Below, piece by piece: positions 1 to 9,597 of a stretch of 64,000 bases of DNA; position 1 is the first letter of the stretch, and every line of letters starts with the position of its first letter. A model generated the notes under the pieces. The model was not told the origin of the DNA and searched no databases. It was given only the letters and a program-made list of their open reading frames with translations. This stretch comes from an uncultured Bacteroidota bacterium. GTDB taxonomy: Bacteria; Bacteroidota; Bacteroidia; Flavobacteriales; Flavobacteriaceae. The DNA lies in assembly GCA_903842575.1 (NCBI GenBank), contig CAIMMM010000127.1:30106-94105 (forward strand), read 5' to 3'. The position numbers were made by a program, and so were the translations under genes.

Positions 1-98
1 TATATTATTCCAATTCATCCTTTGTCTTGTAAAGTTTGTTACTTCCCTTTTTAAGAATTACCTCTCCAGAGGCACTTGTATCTCGTGTATTTATAATC

Positions 99-293
99 TT
101 AACTCTTTGTTTTATCTTTTTCAGGAGAGTTGTGGAGTGGCTCGGGATACTTTTTGTTTAATCGATCAATCCATACCGTGAAAGCTTCACGAGCGAATTG
201 AAGTATAATAATTAAAAACCACAGAATAAATAAGCAGCCAATAATGAAACAAATGGTTAGTAATACGTGAAATAATTGGTTTAATTTTTCCAT
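99..293 (-). CDS. Small hypothetical protein with one predicted transmembrane helix
   Basis: 64-aa ORF with strongly hydrophobic N-terminal half (LLTICFIIGCLFILWFLIIIL). Confidence 0.5.
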   Translation of the reverse strand: MEKLNQLFHVLLTICFIIGCLFILWFLIIILQFAREAFTVWIDRLNKKYPEPLHNSPEKDKTKS

Positions 294-411
294 TTGATAT
301 CTTTTCTAATTTAATCTACTCAGTCTTATTCTCTTGGGGGAAAGAGAGGTTCTAAAGATTGAGCTAATTTGACATAGTAAAGCTAGACCCCTTTTTTATA
401 ACCCACAATAC

Positions 412-449
412 CTAGAAATAGTGATTTTTTTACTCACTAGATATAGTGA
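412..449. promoter_or_regulatory. Putative operator: two direct copies of CTAGAWATAGTGA, the second inside the palindrome TCACTA-GATA-TAGTGA
   Basis: Read directly: ctagaaatagtga (412-424) and ctagatatagtga (437-449). Confidence 0.35.
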
Positions 450-581
450 CAAAATGTTTACTCTTTTATAAATAAAAATAAACAAAAATATTTGCCGGGG
501 AGCATTTCTCAATAAAATTATAGCGTTTAGGCATCAAGAGAAAACTTGAAAAATAAAAAAAATTATCGTTTTGGGATGATT

Positions 582-1514
582 TCAGATTAAGAATTTCAAA
601 AATTCAATATTCCTTTTCAATCCTTCCAACTTGGTTCTTTTCACTGCAGAATTTTTAAACACTTTTTGAAAAACATCGGTAGAAATTTCTTCCCAGTCTT
701 TTTTAGCATAGGACAATAATTCGGGGTTTGGATTAAATAAAGGTTCGTTGTGTGCCTTTGAAAATTTATTCCAGGGACAAACATCTTGGCATACATCGCA
801 ACCAAACATCCAATCGTCCATTTTACTTTTCATCTCTGTTGGAATATTATCTTTGAGTTCAATAGTGAAATAGGAAATACATTTACTTCCGTCTACCACA
901 TAAGGCGCAACAATAGCCTCGGTTGGACATGCGTCAATACAAGCTGTACAGGTGCCGCAATGGTCGGTAACGGCATGGTCATACTCCAATTCTAAATCAA
1001 CTATTAATTCGGCTATGAAATAAAAAGAACCCACTTGTTGGGTCAATAAATTACTGTTTTTTCCAATCCAGCCCAAGCCGCTTTTGGCAGCCCAAGCTTT
1101 GTCTAAAATGGGGGCAGAATCTACAAAAGCACGTCCGGAAACATCACCGATTTGGGATTGAATAGAGTCCAATAATTCTTTTAGCTTTTCTTTAATGACA
1201 AAATGATAATCTTGACCATAGGCGTATTTAGAAATTTTATAACTGTCTTCATTTTGAAATTCGGGAGGATAATAATTGAGCAACAGCGAGATGACACTTT
1301 TGGCATCGTCAACAAGCAAGGTTGGATTTAATCGTTTGTCGAAATGATTTTCCATGTATTGCATTTCTCCGTGACGGTTTTGGCTTAACCAATTTTCTAA
1401 TCGTGGTGCTTCTACTTCTAAAAAGCCCGCTTTGGAAATACCACAAGACAAAAAGCCGAGTCTTTTCGATTCGGCTTTTATGAATTGCGTGTATTTATCT
1501 TTGTTATTTATCAA
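582..1514 (-). CDS. queG: Epoxyqueuosine reductase QueG
   Basis: Ferredoxin-type Cys clusters [16 protein letters not shown] and [12 protein letters not shown]; length and overall sequence typical of QueG. Confidence 0.93.
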   Translation of the reverse strand: MINNKDKYTQFIKAESKRLGFLSCGISKAGFLEVEAPRLENWLSQNRHGEMQYMENHFDKRLNPTLLVDDAKSVISLLLNYYPPEFQNEDSYKISKYAYGQDYHFVIKEKLKELLDSIQSQIGDVSGRAFVDSAPILDKAWAAKSGLGWIGKNSNLLTQQVGSFYFIAELIVDLELEYDHAVTDHCGTCTACIDACPTEAIVAPYVVDGSKCISYFTIELKDNIPTEMKSKMDDWMFGCDVCQDVCPWNKFSKAHNEPLFNPNPELLSYAKKDWEEISTDVFQKVFKNSAVKRTKLEGLKRNIEFLKFLI

Positions 1515-1516
1515 AA

Positions 1517-2539
1517 TTAAAACAGTCCTCCTTGAATATTTGTTTTTACTTTCCCTAAATGCTTATAAGCTTTCTCCGTAACTTCTCTTCCTCTTGGTGT
1601 TCTGATAATAAATCCTTCTTGAATTAAAAAAGGTTCGTAAACTTCTTCTATCGTTTCGCCACTTTCGGATACAGCGGTTGCTAAAGTAGATAATCCCACT
1701 GGGCCTCCTTTGAATTTATCAATAATAGTTACCAAAATTCTGTTGTCCATTTCGTCCAATCCATGTGCATCGACATGCAATGCTTTTAAGGAATAACGTG
1801 CAATTTCGATATCAATATTCCCATTGCCTTTTATTTGAGCAAAATCCCGGACGCGACGTAAAAGCGCATTGGCAATTCTAGGTGTTCCGCGACTTCTTCC
1901 TGCAATTTCTATGGCAGCTTCCATAGATATAGGCATTTTTAAAATGCTAGAACTTCGCTGAACAATTGTGGTTAATAATTCGGTGTTATAATATTGTAAT
2001 CGACTTTGAATTCCAAATCGAGCACGCATTGGAGCTGTCAATAGTCCTGAACGTGTCGTGGCACCAACAAGTGTAAACGGGTTTAAATTAATTTGAACAG
2101 AACGCGCATTGGGTCCCGATTCAATCATAATGTCAATCTTAAAATCTTCCATTGCAGAATATAAGTATTCTTCAACTACTGGACTTAAACGGTGTATCTC
2201 ATCAATGAACAAAACATCTCTTTCTTCGAGATTGGTAAGCAAGCCCGCTAAGTCTCCTGGCTTATCAAGAACAGGACCTGACGTGATTTTTATTCCAACA
2301 CCTAATTCGTTGGCTAAAATATTGGCCAGTGTCGTTTTTCCTAATCCTGGAGGGCCATGAAAAAGAGTATGATCTAGTGCTTCTTCTCTTTGATTTGCCG
2401 CCTCTACAAAAACTTTTAGATTATCCAAAACTTGTTCTTGTCCGGTGAAGTCATCAAAAGTGAGTGGCCTTAATTTTTTTTCGAGGTCAAGTTCTTCGGG
2501 ATTAAAATTATTGCTGGTAGGATCTAGATTTTCATTCAT
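1517..2539 (-). CDS. ruvB: Holliday junction DNA helicase RuvB
   Basis: [25 protein letters not shown] Walker [10 protein letters not shown] Walker B; start trimmed to MNENLDP (the 20 upstream residues look spurious). Confidence 0.96.
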   Translation of the reverse strand: MNENLDPTSNNFNPEELDLEKKLRPLTFDDFTGQEQVLDNLKVFVEAANQREEALDHTLFHGPPGLGKTTLANILANELGVGIKITSGPVLDKPGDLAGLLTNLEERDVLFIDEIHRLSPVVEEYLYSAMEDFKIDIMIESGPNARSVQINLNPFTLVGATTRSGLLTAPMRARFGIQSRLQYYNTELLTTIVQRSSSILKMPISMEAAIEIAGRSRGTPRIANALLRRVRDFAQIKGNGNIDIEIARYSLKALHVDAHGLDEMDNRILVTIIDKFKGGPVGLSTLATAVSESGETIEEVYEPFLIQEGFIIRTPRGREVTEKAYKHLGKVKTNIQGGLF

Positions 2540-2620
2540 AACACAAATATATAACAAAGTTGTCTGTAAATAAAAATGCCTTTCGATTAGGAAAGGCATT
2601 TTGTTATATTTTAAAAGGAA

Positions 2621-4417
2621 TTAGTGATGTAAAACTTCTTCCCCTTCTTTCATAGGTACATTTTGCGGAACAAAATCATCATCATGTCCTGGTTTGCTGT
2701 AATCATAAGGCCAACGGTGAACTTCAGGAATTTCACCTTCCCAGTTTCCGTGGATATGTTTTATTGGCGCTGTCCATTCTAACGTATTTGATTTCCATGG
2801 ATTTTGAACTGTTTTCTTTCCGTAGAATATACTACTAAAGAAATTGTATAAAAACACCAATTGGAAAACACCGCCTACTAAAGCAAACATAGTAATAACC
2901 ACATTTACGTTTTGCAAGTCATCAAATAACGGGAAATTAGTGTTGGTATAATAACGTCTTGGCAGACCGGCCATACCAATAAAGTGCATTGGAAAAAATA
3001 CGCCATAAGCACAAATTGCCGTTACCCAAAAGTGGATGTATCCTAAATTTTTATTTAACATTCTACCGTACATTTTTGGGAACCAGTGGTAAATTCCAGC
3101 AAACATTCCGTAAAGCGCAGAGATTCCCATTACCAAATGAAAGTGAGCTACAACGAAATATGTATCATGAACATTGATATCAAGCGTACTGTCTCCAAGA
3201 ATAATTCCTGTTAAACCACCTGTTATGAAAGTAGAAACCAATCCAATTGAAAACAACATCGCTGGATTTAATTGCAAGTTTCCTTTCCAAAGCGTAGTAA
3301 TATAATTAAATGCTTTTACGGCAGATGGAATGGCAATCAATAAGGTAGTGAAGGTAAACACCGAACCTAGGAATGGATTCATTCCTGAGATAAACATGTG
3401 GTGACCCCAAACAATCGTTGACAAAAATGCAATCGCAATGATTGACATAATCATGGCTCTGTAACCAAAGATTGGTTTACGAGAGTTGGTTGCTATAACT
3501 TCTGATGTAATTCCTAATGCAGGTATTAAAACAATATATACTTCTGGATGTCCAAGGAACCAAAATAAATGTTCAAATAAAACTGGAGATCCACCTTGAT
3601 AATGCAATACTTCACCAGCTATATAGATATCTGAAAGGAAGAAAGATGTTCCAAAACTTCTATCCATTATTAACATCAATGCTGCAGATAATAATACAGG
3701 GAAAGATATAATTCCGATTAAAGCCGTGATAAAGAAAGCCCAAATTGTAAGTGGCAATCTTGTCATTGACATTCCTTTTGTTCTAAGGTTAATTACTGTT
3801 ACCACATAATTAAGTGAGCCTAAAAGTGACGCTGCAATAAATATAGCCATAGAAACCAACCATAAAGTCATACCCATTCCGGAACCTGAAATAGCTTGTG
3901 GCAAGGCGCTTAATGGAGGATATATTGTCCAACCCGCATTGGCAGGGCCCGATTCTACAAAAAGAGAGCAAATCATGACAATACTTGACACGAAGAATAA
4001 CCAATAGGATATCATGTTCAATAATCCTGATGCCATATCTCGCGCACCACATTGCAGTGGGATTAACAAGTTACTGAACGTACCACTTAATGCGGCGGTT
4101 AATACAAAGAATACCATTATCGTTCCGTGAATTGTAACTAACGACAAATAGATTTCGTTTGTCATTACACCATTGGGAGCAAATTTATCTCCTAAAAGGA
4201 AATTGAAAATCTTAAATGATTCTTCTGGCCAAGCCAATTGCATTCTGAAAAGCATTGACATACCCACACCAATTATACCCATAATAATACCTGTTAGCAA
4301 GTATTGTTTGGCAATCATTTTATGATCAATACTAAAAATATATTTAGTAATGAAGGTGTCTTTATGATGATGTTCGTGATCGTGATCGTTTCCGTGATCG
4401 TGAGCTTCTGCTGACAT
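2621..4417 (-). CDS. ctaD: Cytochrome c oxidase subunit I (aa3 type), His-rich N-terminus
   Basis: HDTYFVVAHFHLVMG, WFLGHPEVYI, GHHMFISGM haem-copper oxidase motifs. Confidence 0.95.
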   Translation of the reverse strand: MSAEAHDHGNDHDHEHHHKDTFITKYIFSIDHKMIAKQYLLTGIIMGIIGVGMSMLFRMQLAWPEESFKIFNFLLGDKFAPNGVMTNEIYLSLVTIHGTIMVFFVLTAALSGTFSNLLIPLQCGARDMASGLLNMISYWLFFVSSIVMICSLFVESGPANAGWTIYPPLSALPQAISGSGMGMTLWLVSMAIFIAASLLGSLNYVVTVINLRTKGMSMTRLPLTIWAFFITALIGIISFPVLLSAALMLIMDRSFGTSFFLSDIYIAGEVLHYQGGSPVLFEHLFWFLGHPEVYIVLIPALGITSEVIATNSRKPIFGYRAMIMSIIAIAFLSTIVWGHHMFISGMNPFLGSVFTFTTLLIAIPSAVKAFNYITTLWKGNLQLNPAMLFSIGLVSTFITGGLTGIILGDSTLDINVHDTYFVVAHFHLVMGISALYGMFAGIYHWFPKMYGRMLNKNLGYIHFWVTAICAYGVFFPMHFIGMAGLPRRYYTNTNFPLFDDLQNVNVVITMFALVGGVFQLVFLYNFFSSIFYGKKTVQNPWKSNTLEWTAPIKHIHGNWEGEIPEVHRWPYDYSKPGHDDDFVPQNVPMKEGEEVLHH

Positions 4418-4439
4418 ATGTGTTTCCTTTTTAATTTTA

Positions 4440-5627
4440 TTATTTTTTTACTTCTGCAAGAGCAACAACTGTTGTGTCGTTAGCTAATGTAGCGGAAGTA
4501 TCTTTTGTTGGATTTGCTTTTGTTTCTGCTGCCTTTGCTTCAATAGCTGCATTTTTTACAGCACTAACAATTGTTTTTTGTCCTTGTTCTTTTGCCCATT
4601 TTTTGAAATCTTCTGGTGTGTCTACTACAATTTTCATTTGCATATTATAGTGAGAGGCGCCACAAATTTTATTACATAAAAGAAGGTAATCAAAAGTATA
4701 AGGATCAAGTGCTGTTTGTCCTTTAGCAACTAATTCAATACTTTTCTTTGTTCTTATTGTATTTATTTCAGATACTTTTTGAATCATTGCTGGCAATTCT
4801 CTATACTCTGCTGTGGTATAAATTGGTGTAAAAGAAAAGTTGGTTACCATTCCCGGCACACAATTCATTTGAGCTCTAAAATGAGGCATATAAGCAGAAT
4901 GTAATACATCTTGTGAACGCATTTTGAAGATTACTCTTTTCCCTTTTGGAATATGTAATTCAGAAGAAGTAAAATCATCTTGTGCATTGGCGTCGGATAA
5001 ATCTAATCCTAAAGTGTTTACCCCTTCAATATATCTAACGTTTGCTTTTCCTAAAACATTATCGTCTCCCGAATATCTTGCATCCCATTTAAATTGTTGT
5101 GCATACAATTCGATAACAATAGCATCTTCGGCATCTTCATCAGTAACAAACATAATATTGGTCCAAGCATATAGCCCGTATAGAATTAACCCTGCTAAAA
5201 CGATAGCTGGTATAATACTCCAAATAAATTCCAATCGATTATTGTCGGCAAAATACAAAGCTTTTTGACCTTGTTTTCCCCTATATTTAAAAGTAAAATA
5301 ATGTAAAAGAGCTTGGGTGATTGTTTGAACAAAAAATATTATTGCCATTGATATAATCATCAATCTATCAATTTCAATGCCATGCTCTGAAGCAGAATCG
5401 CTTACTAAAGGAAACTTTCCGCAATATAATACGCTAAGAATAGTGGTCAAATATATAAAGCCTAAAAAGCCAAACATTAAATATCCTTGAATGTTATTGT
5501 CTTTATCGTTTGCAACTTGTGTAGTATTAACATTTTGTCCCACTTGTGCTAAGTCGAATATTTTTGTTAACTGCCATAAGGCAATCGCTAATAAAACTAC
5601 AACTATAAGTACCAAAAGAGTTGTCAT
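4440..5627 (-). CDS. coxB: Cytochrome c oxidase subunit II
   Basis: CuA-site motif CNKICGASHYNM; N-terminal TM helices; adjacent to subunit I. Confidence 0.93.
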   Translation of the reverse strand: MTTLLVLIVVVLLAIALWQLTKIFDLAQVGQNVNTTQVANDKDNNIQGYLMFGFLGFIYLTTILSVLYCGKFPLVSDSASEHGIEIDRLMIISMAIIFFVQTITQALLHYFTFKYRGKQGQKALYFADNNRLEFIWSIIPAIVLAGLILYGLYAWTNIMFVTDEDAEDAIVIELYAQQFKWDARYSGDDNVLGKANVRYIEGVNTLGLDLSDANAQDDFTSSELHIPKGKRVIFKMRSQDVLHSAYMPHFRAQMNCVPGMVTNFSFTPIYTTAEYRELPAMIQKVSEINTIRTKKSIELVAKGQTALDPYTFDYLLLCNKICGASHYNMQMKIVVDTPEDFKKWAKEQGQKTIVSAVKNAAIEAKAAETKANPTKDTSATLANDTTVVALAEVKK

Positions 5628-5646
5628 TTGTTTTTTACTTTAAATA

Positions 5647-6954
5647 TTAATAATGAAAATGTTTGCTTTCTTCAATAAATGGATTTCTTTTTGGAACCAA
5701 AGGCGCTTTTGTTAAAGCGGTGAATACCACAAAAATGAATAATCCTAAGAAGAAAAATACGGATGCAATTTCTGAAATTCCAATAAACCATCTATCGCCA
5801 ACGGTTGCTGGCATAATCATATTGAAAAAATCTATATAATGGCCTAATAGAATAATGGTTCCAGCCATAACAAGTATCCAAGAAACTCTCTTGAAATCGG
5901 TATTAATTAAAATAAGAATTGTGAAAACAAAATTCATAACAAGTGCGCCAAAGAAAGGCAGATTATACACTTCTATTCTTGTTATGAAATAGGTTATTTC
6001 TTCTGGAATATTAGCATACCAGATTAACATAAATTGAGAAAACCATAAGTATGTCCAAAATACACTCATCCCAAACATAAATTTAGCTAAATCATGAATG
6101 TGACTTGTATTTACATTTTCTAAATAACCTTTTGATTTTAAATATAAAGTAATCATACAAATGGTAGTGATACCGCTTACAAAGAAACTTGCAAATACAT
6201 ACCACCCAAATAATGTACTAAACCAATGTGGATCAACTGACATAATCCAATCCCAAGACATAATAGATTCAGTTACGATAAAGAAAACCAAAAACATGGC
6301 CGATATGTTGAAATTCTTTTTATAATTACTATTGTCTGTAGATTCATCTTGAGCCAAGCAATTTTTTCTAGAGAAATATCTGTAAGTATTCCAACCTATT
6401 AAAAATACGGCTGCTCTAATAATCCAAAACGGAAAGTTCAAATAGCCTACTTTACCTTGTAATAATTTATCATGTGCTACTACATCATTATCCAACCAAA
6501 CAAATAAATGATTGTAATGTAATCCGCAAAGGACTAAGAATATAAAAAAGATAACGGAACCAACAGGCAAATAGGCGGTTATTCCTTGCATTACTCTGAA
6601 TAATACGGGTGACCAACCTGCTTGTGCCACTTGTTGAATACCATAAAAGGCTAAAACCCCTAATGAAATTAACAAAAAGAAAATGCAAGCAACGTATAAA
6701 GCTGCCCACGGTTTGTTTTGCAACTGATGTAAAACATGCTCTTTGTGTTCAGCATCGGCTTTTGCATCATGTGCTTCGTGAGTAGAAGCTGTAGCTTCGT
6801 GACCTCCTTCATGATGAGCTTCTTCCGCTTTCAAAATGGTCTCAACATCTTGAATTGTTTTGGGTGCAGTTAAAAAACCATATCCAATTCCAAGTACTCC
6901 AAGAAGCATTAGAATGAATGAGAAAGTTTTTAATTTACTTGAAAATGTATACAT
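5647..6954 (-). CDS. actF: Alternative complex III quinol:cytochrome c oxidoreductase membrane subunit ActF
   Basis: Multi-TM protein in ACIII gene order; His-rich loop. Confidence 0.85.
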   Translation of the reverse strand: MYTFSSKLKTFSFILMLLGVLGIGYGFLTAPKTIQDVETILKAEEAHHEGGHEATASTHEAHDAKADAEHKEHVLHQLQNKPWAALYVACIFFLLISLGVLAFYGIQQVAQAGWSPVLFRVMQGITAYLPVGSVIFFIFLVLCGLHYNHLFVWLDNDVVAHDKLLQGKVGYLNFPFWIIRAAVFLIGWNTYRYFSRKNCLAQDESTDNSNYKKNFNISAMFLVFFIVTESIMSWDWIMSVDPHWFSTLFGWYVFASFFVSGITTICMITLYLKSKGYLENVNTSHIHDLAKFMFGMSVFWTYLWFSQFMLIWYANIPEEITYFITRIEVYNLPFFGALVMNFVFTILILINTDFKRVSWILVMAGTIILLGHYIDFFNMIMPATVGDRWFIGISEIASVFFFLGLFIFVVFTALTKAPLVPKRNPFIEESKHFHY

Positions 6955-6982
6955 AGCTATAACAATCTGTTTGTTCTATAAA

Positions 6983-7546
6983 TTATAATTTGCTTTTAAG
7001 TTCTATCACATAAGCGGCAATTTGCCAGCGCTCTTGTTGACTTAATTGATTGGCATAAGAACCCATTGCGTTCAAACCATAAGTTTGAACATGGAAAATA
7101 CTTCCTTCGGTAATTGTAGGTCTGTCTTTATAACTAGGCACACCAAGGAATTTTTGTTGTTTCACTAATTTCCCTTGACCATCGCCAGCATTACCGTGAC
7201 AAATAGCGCAGTAAATTTCAAAAAGTGCTTGTGCATTTTTCATATCAACTGTTGTTGAATCTAAAGGAGATTTTAGTGTTGCTTTAGCCATTTCATACCC
7301 AGCGGTTGTATTTGGAATTTCATAAGGCACAAAACCTCTTTTTATTGTTCCATCAGGTGGTACTTGACCTACTTTCCCATTTTCTCCAGTAGGAGAATTA
7401 AATGCAGTTGATTCAGCGTTAGTTTCATAACTAATCGGCTCATACATATTTGGCATGTATTGATAGTTCGGATTCAGTTTATCTTGACAAGATGAAACCG
7501 AGACTACTATCCCTAACACCACTATTATTTTAAGTAAACTCTTCAT
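6983..7546 (-). CDS. actE: ACIII monohaem cytochrome c subunit ActE
   Basis: Lipoprotein signal (VSVSSC), single CAICH haem motif, ACIII context. Confidence 0.85.
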   Translation of the reverse strand: MKSLLKIIVVLGIVVSVSSCQDKLNPNYQYMPNMYEPISYETNAESTAFNSPTGENGKVGQVPPDGTIKRGFVPYEIPNTTAGYEMAKATLKSPLDSTTVDMKNAQALFEIYCAICHGNAGDGQGKLVKQQKFLGVPSYKDRPTITEGSIFHVQTYGLNAMGSYANQLSQQERWQIAAYVIELKSKL

Positions 7547-7550
7547 AGCT

Positions 7551-8078
7551 TTATTCGTGCTTATCTATTACTTTAACTTCTACTGCTCCAGTGCTTTTGA
7601 AAAACTTCAAAAGTTCCTCTTCATTGTTGTTAACTGCAACTTCCATTAAGAAATGGTCATCTGTAGTTCTTAAATCTGGATTTTCAGCTTTTTTAAACGG
7701 CCATAATCTGCTTCGCATATAAAAGGTAATAACCATTAGATGCGCTGCAAAAAATACAGTCATTTCAAACATAACGGGAACAAACGCTGGCATATTTTGA
7801 TAATAGGCGAAACTTGGTTTCCCTCCAATATCTTGTGGCCAATCTTGAATCATGATATAATTCATCAAAACTATAGATACCGTTAAACCAAGGCAACCAT
7901 ACATAAAAGCACAAATTGCTAAACGTGTTGGCGCAAGTCCCATAGCTTTATCCAACCCATGAACTGGGAAAGGTGTAAAAACTTCTTCTATATGATGATG
8001 CGCTGCTCTTGTTTTGTGCACTGCATCCATCAATACATCATCGTCATTATAAATGGCGTGTATCACTTTATTACTCAT
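7551..8078 (-). CDS. actD: ACIII DUF3341 subunit ActD
   Basis: Two TM helices, DUF3341-like, ACIII gene order. Confidence 0.85.
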   Translation of the reverse strand: MSNKVIHAIYNDDDVLMDAVHKTRAAHHHIEEVFTPFPVHGLDKAMGLAPTRLAICAFMYGCLGLTVSIVLMNYIMIQDWPQDIGGKPSFAYYQNMPAFVPVMFEMTVFFAAHLMVITFYMRSRLWPFKKAENPDLRTTDDHFLMEVAVNNNEEELLKFFKSTGAVEVKVIDKHE

Positions 8079-9474
8079 GATGTGATTCTTTATTAGCTTC
8101 TCTATTTTTTTTATAATATTCTCCAGACATTTTCAATATTGTTTTAACCTCTGCTTGAGCAATCACAGGGAATGTTCGAGCATATAAAAGGAATAATACA
8201 AAGAAGAAACCTATGGTGCCAATGAAAATTCCAATATCAATAAAGGTTGGCTGGAACATTGTCCATGATGATGGAAGATAATCTCTGTGCAATGAAGTCA
8301 CGATAATTACAAATCGTTCAAACCACATTCCAATATTTACTACGATGGAAATTATGAAAGAAAACAAAATACTTGTTCTCAATTTTTTAAACCACATAAA
8401 CTGTGGAGAAAATACATTACAAGTCATCATCGACCAATATGCCCACCAGTAAGGTCCGGTAGCTCTGTTTAAGAAGGCGTATTGTTCGTATTCTACTCCT
8501 GAGTACCATGCGATGAAAAGCTCAGTAATATAAGCAACACCAACAATAGAACCGGTAATCATAATTACGATATTCATCAATTCAATATGTTGAACCGTTA
8601 TGTATGCTTCAAGATTTGAGACTTTTCTCATAATAATAAGCAAGGTATTTACCATTGCAAATCCAGAAAAAACAGCCCCTGCAACAAAATATGGCGGGAA
8701 AATTGTGGTATGCCAACCCGGAATTACCGAGGTAGCAAAATCCATAGATACAATAGTATGCACAGAAAGTACTAGTGGTGTTGCTAAACCAGCAAGAACC
8801 AAAGAAACTTCTTCAAAACGTTGCCAATCTTTTGCTCTTCCACTCCAACCAAAACTTAAAATGGTATAAATCTTTTTAGTAAATGGGGTTACTGCTCTAT
8901 CTCTAAGCATAGCAAAATCGGGTAATAAACCAGTCCACCAAAACACCAAGGATACAGAAAGATATGTTGAAATCGCGAATACGTCCCAAAGTAATGGTGA
9001 ATTAAAGTTTACCCAAAGTGATCCAAACTGATTTGGTATTGGAACAACCCAATACGCTAACCATGGACGACCCATGTGAATAATTGGAAATATAGCTGCT
9101 TGTATTACAGAGAAAATTGTCATGGCTTCTGCAGAACGGTTAATCCCCATTCTCCAACGTTGACGAAATAATAAAAGTACCGCAGAAATTAGGGTTCCAG
9201 CGTGACCAATACCAACCCACCAAACGAAGTTTGTAATATCCCAAGCCCAACCAACTGTTTTATTTAATCCCCATGAACCTATACCAGTAGATATCGTATA
9301 AACAATACAACTTACTCCCCAAAGGAAAGCTATAAGTGCAATTGAAAATACAATCCACCACTGTCTGTTTGCTCTACCTTCAACAGGTGCAGCGACATCA
9401 ACTGTTACATCGTGATATGATTTATCACCTATAATTAAAGGTTTTCTAATGGGTGCTTCGTAGTGAGACGACAT
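8071..9474 (-). CDS. actC: ACIII NrfD-like quinol-binding membrane subunit ActC
   Basis: Polytopic NrfD/PsrC-like protein; overlaps actD. Confidence 0.9.
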   Translation of the reverse strand: MSSHYEAPIRKPLIIGDKSYHDVTVDVAAPVEGRANRQWWIVFSIALIAFLWGVSCIVYTISTGIGSWGLNKTVGWAWDITNFVWWVGIGHAGTLISAVLLLFRQRWRMGINRSAEAMTIFSVIQAAIFPIIHMGRPWLAYWVVPIPNQFGSLWVNFNSPLLWDVFAISTYLSVSLVFWWTGLLPDFAMLRDRAVTPFTKKIYTILSFGWSGRAKDWQRFEEVSLVLAGLATPLVLSVHTIVSMDFATSVIPGWHTTIFPPYFVAGAVFSGFAMVNTLLIIMRKVSNLEAYITVQHIELMNIVIMITGSIVGVAYITELFIAWYSGVEYEQYAFLNRATGPYWWAYWSMMTCNVFSPQFMWFKKLRTSILFSFIISIVVNIGMWFERFVIIVTSLHRDYLPSSWTMFQPTFIDIGIFIGTIGFFFVLFLLYARTFPVIAQAEVKTILKMSGEYYKKNREANKESHHE

Positions 9475-9480
9475 AATTTT

Positions 9481-9514
9481 ATTTTAGATTTTAGATTTCA
9501 GATTTTAGATTTTA
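9481..9514. repeat. Heptad (ATTTTAG)-type tandem repeat between actB and actC
   Basis: attttagattttagatttcagattttagatttt read directly. Confidence 0.7.
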
Positions 9515-9597
9515 AAAAACCATTTTCCCTACTTATCTATATTTTACAATTATTCCTTTTTTTATTATTGCAATTACATTTATATCAATGCAATTGA

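Noticed and set aside
1517-2599. 20-aa N-terminal extension of RuvB
   Set aside because: Residues before MNENLDP do not resemble RuvB; upstream in-frame start is likely an ORF-caller artefact
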